This document shows positions 1-6,318 of a stretch of DNA of 6,318 nucleotides, piece after piece. The stretch comes from Ignavibacteriaceae bacterium. Its GTDB lineage: Bacteria > Bacteroidota > Ignavibacteria > Ignavibacteriales > Ignavibacteriaceae. A program made the translations under genes and the position numbers. Location: the NCBI GenBank assembly GCA_022865965.1, contig JALHTS010000156.1, forward strand, positions 1-6,318, in the 5' to 3' direction. Below the pieces are notes generated by a model. That model was not told where the DNA came from. It saw only the letters and a list, made by a program, of their open reading frames with translations, and did not search any database. The first letter of the stretch is position 1. Each line of letters opens with the position of its first letter.

Positions 1-1
1 G

Positions 2-340
2 ATTGGAATTATTATGCTTATCGGATTAGTTACTAAAAACGGAATACTTATTGTTGAATTTGCAAATCAAAGAAAAGCTGCCGGGCTTGAAAAAACCGAA
101 GCGGTTATCAGTGCAGCAATTGCGAGACTAAGACCAATTTTAATGACCAGCCTTTCCACAGTATTGGGAATTCTTCCTATTGCACTTGCACTTGGTGCCG
201 GTTCTGAAAGCCGTGTTTCGATGGGTATTGCTGTAATCGGCGGATTGATATTTTCAACTTTCCTTACTTTATTTGTTATTCCTGCTATGTATTCATTTCT
301 TTCAAGAAAAACTGCTTCGGTGTCGAACGTTACCGAATAG
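2..340 (+). CDS. RND family efflux transporter permease (AcrB/HAE1-like), C-terminal end only
   Basis: This is the 3' end of an inner-membrane resistance-nodulation-division pump subunit. The reading frame is open from base 2 and the true start lies outside the window; the ATG at 14 is internal. The visible 112 residues match the AcrB end from TM10 to TM12. The segment TKNGILIVEFAN carries the lysine equivalent to AcrB K940. RLRPILMTS carries the arginine and threonine equivalent to R971 and T978, so the TM10-TM11 part of the proton relay is intact. The GAGSESR loop and the final helix ending VIPAMYSFLSRK follow, then a short polar tail. Such pumps exchange protons for drugs, metals or lipophilic compounds and work with a periplasmic adaptor and an outer-membrane channel. 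The substrate cannot be told from this fragment. No partner gene follows, so any adaptor or channel genes would be upstream. Confidence 0.93.
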   Translation: MGIIMLIGLVTKNGILIVEFANQRKAAGLEKTEAVISAAIARLRPILMTSLSTVLGILPIALALGAGSESRVSMGIAVIGGLIFSTFLTLFVIPAMYSFLSRKTASVSNVTE

Positions 341-418
341 AATATTTATTCTTCTTTCTTCTGAGATTCTTACTTCAAAAAATGTTAAATTTTACATCAA
401 TAATTTTATTTTATTTTT

Positions 419-704
419 ATGCACATCTGCATTTTTGAAGACAAAAACTTTTCCAATTTTGAACCATTGGTCTTTACCAGACCGGTTTATGAACTGCTAT
501 ACGGAACATTTACATTAAAAGAAAAAATTACGTCTTTTCATGGGTGGTTCAGAAGGTTTGACAGTTTATGATGTCAATAAAAGTATTGAAACTGCTAAAG
601 TTATGTCATCAAGAAGAAAAGTTAAATTTAATCAAGATGATGAAAATCTGTTTCGTGAAATATTTAATTTGACAAAGTACGATAGTGATAAGAAAGGATT
701 TTAG
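419..704 (+). pseudogene. Internally deleted and frameshifted relic of an alternative GlmU-type sugar nucleotidyltransferase
   Basis: Two short coding pieces in different frames look like the two ends of one gene. From ATG 419, MHICIFEDKNFSNFEPLVF, then TRPVYELLYGTFTLKEKI, resembles the extreme N-terminus of the Bacteroidota 'alternative GlmU' family (TIGR03991-like; typical start: acidic D/E pair, LxxTRPV, G-x-x-T-x-x-EK). This frame runs into a stop at 569-571. In another frame, open from 519 with an ATG at 540 and a TAG at 702-704, MGGSEGLTVYDVNKSIETAK and then VMSSRRKVKF resemble the C-terminal end of the same family (WGG-x-x-GFTTY, then an amphipathic helix with a VMxRR core). The catalytic nucleotidyltransferase core and left-handed beta-helix, roughly 250-300 residues in intact homologues, are missing. 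The piece ends 3 bases before rsmB, as an intact operon partner would. The family match is from memory. The 54-residue ORF at 540-704 could still be expressed, but it has no convincing ribosome binding site. Bases 341-418 before it are T-rich, with no gene seen. Confidence 0.62.
693..698 (+). promoter_or_regulatory. Shine-Dalgarno sequence of rsmB
   Basis: AAAGGA lies 9 bases before the GTG at 708 and supports that non-ATG start. It falls inside the last codons of the nucleotidyltransferase relic. Translation of rsmB was therefore probably coupled to the upstream gene while that gene was intact. Confidence 0.6.
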
Positions 705-707
705 TTT

Positions 708-2129
708 GTGGAAGAACTAGAGAATAAAGAACAAGAAATTAAATCGGAAGAGAGTGTTACTGGTGATGCACCCATAACGGTGCATAATGTTAAAGATCTT
801 TATTCTGGTGTAAGAGGATTAGCGGTGAAAATACTCAATCGTGTAGAGCGATCTGATGCTTACCTTGAACGACTTCTTGACAATGAAATGCGCAACTCAG
901 AATTAGTCGGACCCGATAAAGCACTGCTTTATGAAATTGTTCACGGAGTTGTAAGATGGATGGGAAGATTGGATTGGGTTCTGAATGGCTTTTATAAAGG
1001 TCAGTTTTCCAAAGCCATTCCTAATCTTAAGAATGGATTGCGTGTTGCTTTATATCAGATACTTTTTCTTGATAGGGTTCCTGATCACGCTTCAGTTAAT
1101 GAGGCCGTTGAATTTGTCAAAAAACTACAGGGACAAAAACCTGCAGATCTTACTAATGCGATTCTCCGCAATATCATAAGAAGCAAGAATGCTATCAGGT
1201 ATCCGGATCCCGTAGAGGATTTGATTGGTTATCTTGCTGCGTACTATTCTCATCCTTCGTGGATGGTAAAAAGATATGTTGCAAGATTCGGGCGTGAAGA
1301 AACTGAAAAATTGCTTCAGGTAAATAATGAAAAACCCTATCTTACTCTCAGGATAAATTTACTTAAAACCAATATAGAGGACTTCAGAAAACTTCTGGAT
1401 TCTGTTGGCTTAAAATACAGAAACGGAAAATATTTTCAGGAATTTGTTCAATTGCAGAACCTTACTAACATAACTGCCTGGGAATATTTTGGAAAGGGTT
1501 ATTTTAATATTCAGGATGAAAGCACCGGACTTGCCTGCCATTTACTTGGTGTGAGTGAAAATATGAGTGTGCTTGATCTTTGTTCTGCCCCTGGCGGTAA
1601 AACAGCTTATATTACCGTGATGATAAAAGATAAAGGTGATGTCGTTGCAATTGATAAATTTGAAAGCAGATTAAAATTAGTAAAACAAAATCTTGATAGA
1701 TTAGGAATAAAAAGTGTTAAAACAATTGCAATGGATGCCCTTGATTATCAGGGAAATAAATTCGATAGAGTTCTTGCAGATGTTCCTTGTACAGGAACCG
1801 GAACATTATCGAAGAAACCAGATATAAAATGGAAGAAAGATATTTTTGATCTCAGGAGAATGAAGGAACTACAATATAAACTTATTTGTAAAGCTGCCGA
1901 AATGATTAAGCCCGGTGGCGCATTCGTCTACAGCACTTGTTCAATTGAGCCTGAAGAAAATTTTGAAATAGTTAAAAAATTTCTTGACAATCATCCTGAT
2001 TACAAATTAGACAAGTCTGACGATAAATTTCCACAAGATCTCGTTGATGAAAATGGATGCATTCAAACTTATCCGCATATTCATCAAATGGATGGTGCGT
2101 TTGCGGCAAGAATAATAAAAGTAAATTAA
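708..2129 (+). CDS. rsmB: 16S rRNA (cytosine-967-C5)-methyltransferase RsmB
   Basis: A cytoplasmic enzyme that uses S-adenosylmethionine to methylate C5 of a 16S rRNA cytosine (C967 in E. coli) during small-subunit maturation. The 473 residues show the two-part RsmB layout. A NusB-like RNA-binding domain spans about 35-165 and includes LLYEIVHGVVRW and PDHASVNEAVEFVKK. A Rossmann methyltransferase domain spans about 210-473. SAM motif I is DLCSAPGGKT (290-299). Motif IV is ADVPCTGTGTLSKKPDIKW with the release cysteine C361. Motif VI is YSTCSIEPEEN with the catalytic nucleophile C411. The family-typical end DGAFAARI is present. Having the NusB domain separates it from single-domain RsmF/NOP2-type paralogues. 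The start is GTG 708, supported by AAAGGA at 693-698. This gives an unusual acidic, Glu-rich leader of about 33 residues before the NusB domain. The gene appears to lead the unit rsmB-rodZ-ligA. All key residues are intact. Confidence 0.95.
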   Translation: MEELENKEQEIKSEESVTGDAPITVHNVKDLYSGVRGLAVKILNRVERSDAYLERLLDNEMRNSELVGPDKALLYEIVHGVVRWMGRLDWVLNGFYKGQFSKAIPNLKNGLRVALYQILFLDRVPDHASVNEAVEFVKKLQGQKPADLTNAILRNIIRSKNAIRYPDPVEDLIGYLAAYYSHPSWMVKRYVARFGREETEKLLQVNNEKPYLTLRINLLKTNIEDFRKLLDSVGLKYRNGKYFQEFVQLQNLTNITAWEYFGKGYFNIQDESTGLACHLLGVSENMSVLDLCSAPGGKTAYITVMIKDKGDVVAIDKFESRLKLVKQNLDRLGIKSVKTIAMDALDYQGNKFDRVLADVPCTGTGTLSKKPDIKWKKDIFDLRRMKELQYKLICKAAEMIKPGGAFVYSTCSIEPEENFEIVKKFLDNHPDYKLDKSDDKFPQDLVDENGCIQTYPHIHQMDGAFAARIIKVN

Positions 2130-2142
2130 AAAGAAAAAAATT

Positions 2143-5625
<3,483 letters not shown>

Positions 5626-5676
5626 ATGAGAAATCAAGAAGCTAAATTTGTAATATGTTGAAAGATCAAGAATAGA

Positions 5677-6207
5677 ATGATTGAATTTTTAAAACAAAAA
5701 ACGGTAAAATTTTTAGTCAACAGAAAGCTAAAGCACAGTAAAAGCGAAGAAATTTCTTTTTCCACTGCATTCAGGCGCTCTTTTTCTTTTCTTATTGTTC
5801 TTCCCGATGATGAAAAAGATTTTCGTGCTTCACTTCATGTATTAAGGTTTCTTGATGAACGTAAAAAAAGTTTTCAGGTTCTTACAAGAGATTACCGTGT
5901 TAGTCTTCTTGCTCAGATTTATAGAACAAGAGCAATTGAGGTAGGAATTGCCGAACTAACAAGACTTGATCTTCCAAACCATAAGCTTACTGCAAAGCTT
6001 GAAAGCATGCGGTACGATGCAGTTATTGATCTTAACCGAGCTGAAAATTTATTTGCCATATATATTTTACAAACCATTCCGTCAAAAGTGAGAATAGGTT
6101 TTAAGAGAAAAGGCTCTGATAAATATTACAATCTTCAAATAGCAAATAATGAAGAAAAACCGGAAAACTCATATAATAATTTTTTAAATTGTCTTAAAAT
6201 GTTTTAA
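5677..6207 (+). CDS. Glycosyltransferase-9-like (heptosyltransferase N-half) or DUF6913-like small protein
   Basis: A 176-residue protein with no signal peptide or membrane helix. After a basic N-terminus, the pattern matches the first Rossmann half of ADP-heptose:LPS heptosyltransferase-type GT9 enzymes: strand FLIVLPDDEKDF (38-49), helix ASLHVLRFLDERKK (51-64), strand FQVLTRDYR, then MRYDAVIDLNRAENLFAIY (111-129) and IPSKVRIGFKRKGSDKYYN (134-152). The C-terminal nucleotide-sugar-binding half of a GT-B enzyme is absent, because the gene ends normally with TAA 14 residues after NNEEKPEN. The short length and the SKVRIGF...YNLQI ending also resemble DUF6913 proteins of Bacteroidota, so it may be a full-length member of such a family and not a truncated enzyme. 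Catalysis is doubtful. The start is ATG 5677, since an in-frame stop lies at 5659-5661. It sits 51 bases after the SWIM gene and 9 bases before the STAS gene. Confidence 0.75.
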   Translation: MIEFLKQKTVKFLVNRKLKHSKSEEISFSTAFRRSFSFLIVLPDDEKDFRASLHVLRFLDERKKSFQVLTRDYRVSLLAQIYRTRAIEVGIAELTRLDLPNHKLTAKLESMRYDAVIDLNRAENLFAIYILQTIPSKVRIGFKRKGSDKYYNLQIANNEEKPENSYNNFLNCLKMF

Positions 6208-6210
6208 GGA
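6206..6210 (+). promoter_or_regulatory. Shine-Dalgarno sequence of the STAS gene
   Basis: AAGGA lies 6 bases before ATG 6217 and overlaps the TAA stop of the preceding gene. It fixes the start of the STAS gene and suggests the two genes are translated from one message. Confidence 0.65.
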
Positions 6211-6216
6211 TTCTTT

Positions 6217-6318
6217 ATGAATTTTGAAACCAAAAAAATCGGTGATATTACAGTCTTCAAACTAAACGAAAAAAGATTAGACACCAATATATCGGGCTTG
6301 TTGAAAGGTGAATTTACA
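6217..6318 (+). CDS. STAS-domain anti-sigma-factor antagonist (SpoIIAA/RsbV-like), 5' end only
   Basis: Only the first 34 residues are in the window; the gene runs off the edge. The start MNFETKKIGDITVFKLNEKR and following LDTNISGLLKGEF fit the first strands and helix of a STAS domain: a short beta strand, a paired strand ITVFKL, then a region leading to the helix before the phosphorylatable Asp-Ser-Ser-Gly motif, which lies beyond the edge. Such small cytoplasmic proteins bind an anti-sigma kinase (RsbW/SpoIIAB type) when unphosphorylated and so release a sigma factor. Related versions act in other phospho-switches. The partner kinase is not in the window. AAGGA at 6206-6210 supports the start. 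Confidence 0.75.
   Translation, partial: MNFETKKIGDITVFKLNEKRLDTNISGLLKGEFT

Noticed and set aside
339..352. A 14-base perfect palindrome (AGAATATTTATTCT) right at the RND gene stop, followed by a T-rich run, as a terminator
   Set aside because: The stem is almost all A:T with essentially no loop, so it would be too weak. The region is AT-rich enough for this to arise by chance.
273..518. 81-residue open frame overlapping the RND gene end
   Set aside because: It lies in another frame over the RND C-terminus and the T-rich spacer, has a Phe/Leu/Ile-rich random composition, and conflicts with the better-supported relic frame from 419.
669..697. TTGACA at 669-674 as a -35 box for rsmB
   Set aside because: No acceptable -10 hexamer occurs about 17 bases downstream (GAAAGG there), and this phylum often uses a different promoter type.
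5626..5661. ATG immediately after the SWIM stop (TAAATG), giving an 11-codon ORF
   Set aside because: It is too short, has no ribosome binding site of its own and no recognisable sequence. The stretch 5626-5676 is best read as a plain spacer.

Overview
All supported genes lie on the + strand of an AT-rich, tightly packed chromosomal segment. The protein styles point to the Bacteroidota/Chlorobiota/Ignavibacteriota assemblage: an alternative (non-Pfam-GlmU) sugar nucleotidyltransferase remnant, a RodZ-like protein beside rsmB and ligA, and sparse Shine-Dalgarno sequences with A-rich leaders. Ignavibacteria is my best guess. This is an inference from protein resemblance and has not been tested by a search.

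Layout. Bases 2-340 hold the last three membrane helices of an RND (AcrB/HAE1-like) efflux pump subunit. Bases 341-707 have no intact gene. They hold what I read as an internally deleted, frameshifted relic of an alternative GlmU-type nucleotidyltransferase: its first ~37 residues at 419-529 and its last ~50 residues at about 531-704. The relic ends 3 bases before a GTG-started rsmB (16S rRNA m5C967 methyltransferase, 708-2129). A rodZ-like cell-shape gene (2143-3018) and ligA (NAD-dependent DNA ligase, 3021-5294) follow with gaps of 13 and 2 bases. A small SWIM zinc-finger protein (5269-5625) starts inside the end of ligA. After a 51-base gap come a 176-residue protein resembling the N-terminal half of a GT9/heptosyltransferase-like fold (5677-6207) and the start of a STAS-domain anti-sigma-factor antagonist (6217 to the window edge).

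How the genes fit together. rsmB-rodZ-ligA-SWIM is almost certainly one transcript because the gaps are 13 and 2 bases and the last junction is a 26-base overlap. The products serve different housekeeping tasks (ribosome maturation, cell shape, DNA joining), so co-transcription probably reflects growth-linked expression and not one pathway. The last two genes may form a second unit or continue the first.

I see no CRISPR array, tRNA, rRNA, transposase or defence cassette. The most notable items are the nucleotidyltransferase relic, an extra block of about 70-80 residues inside the helix-hairpin-helix region of LigA, and the SWIM protein overlapping ligA. The window is mostly ordinary chromosome, and I do not claim a new system.
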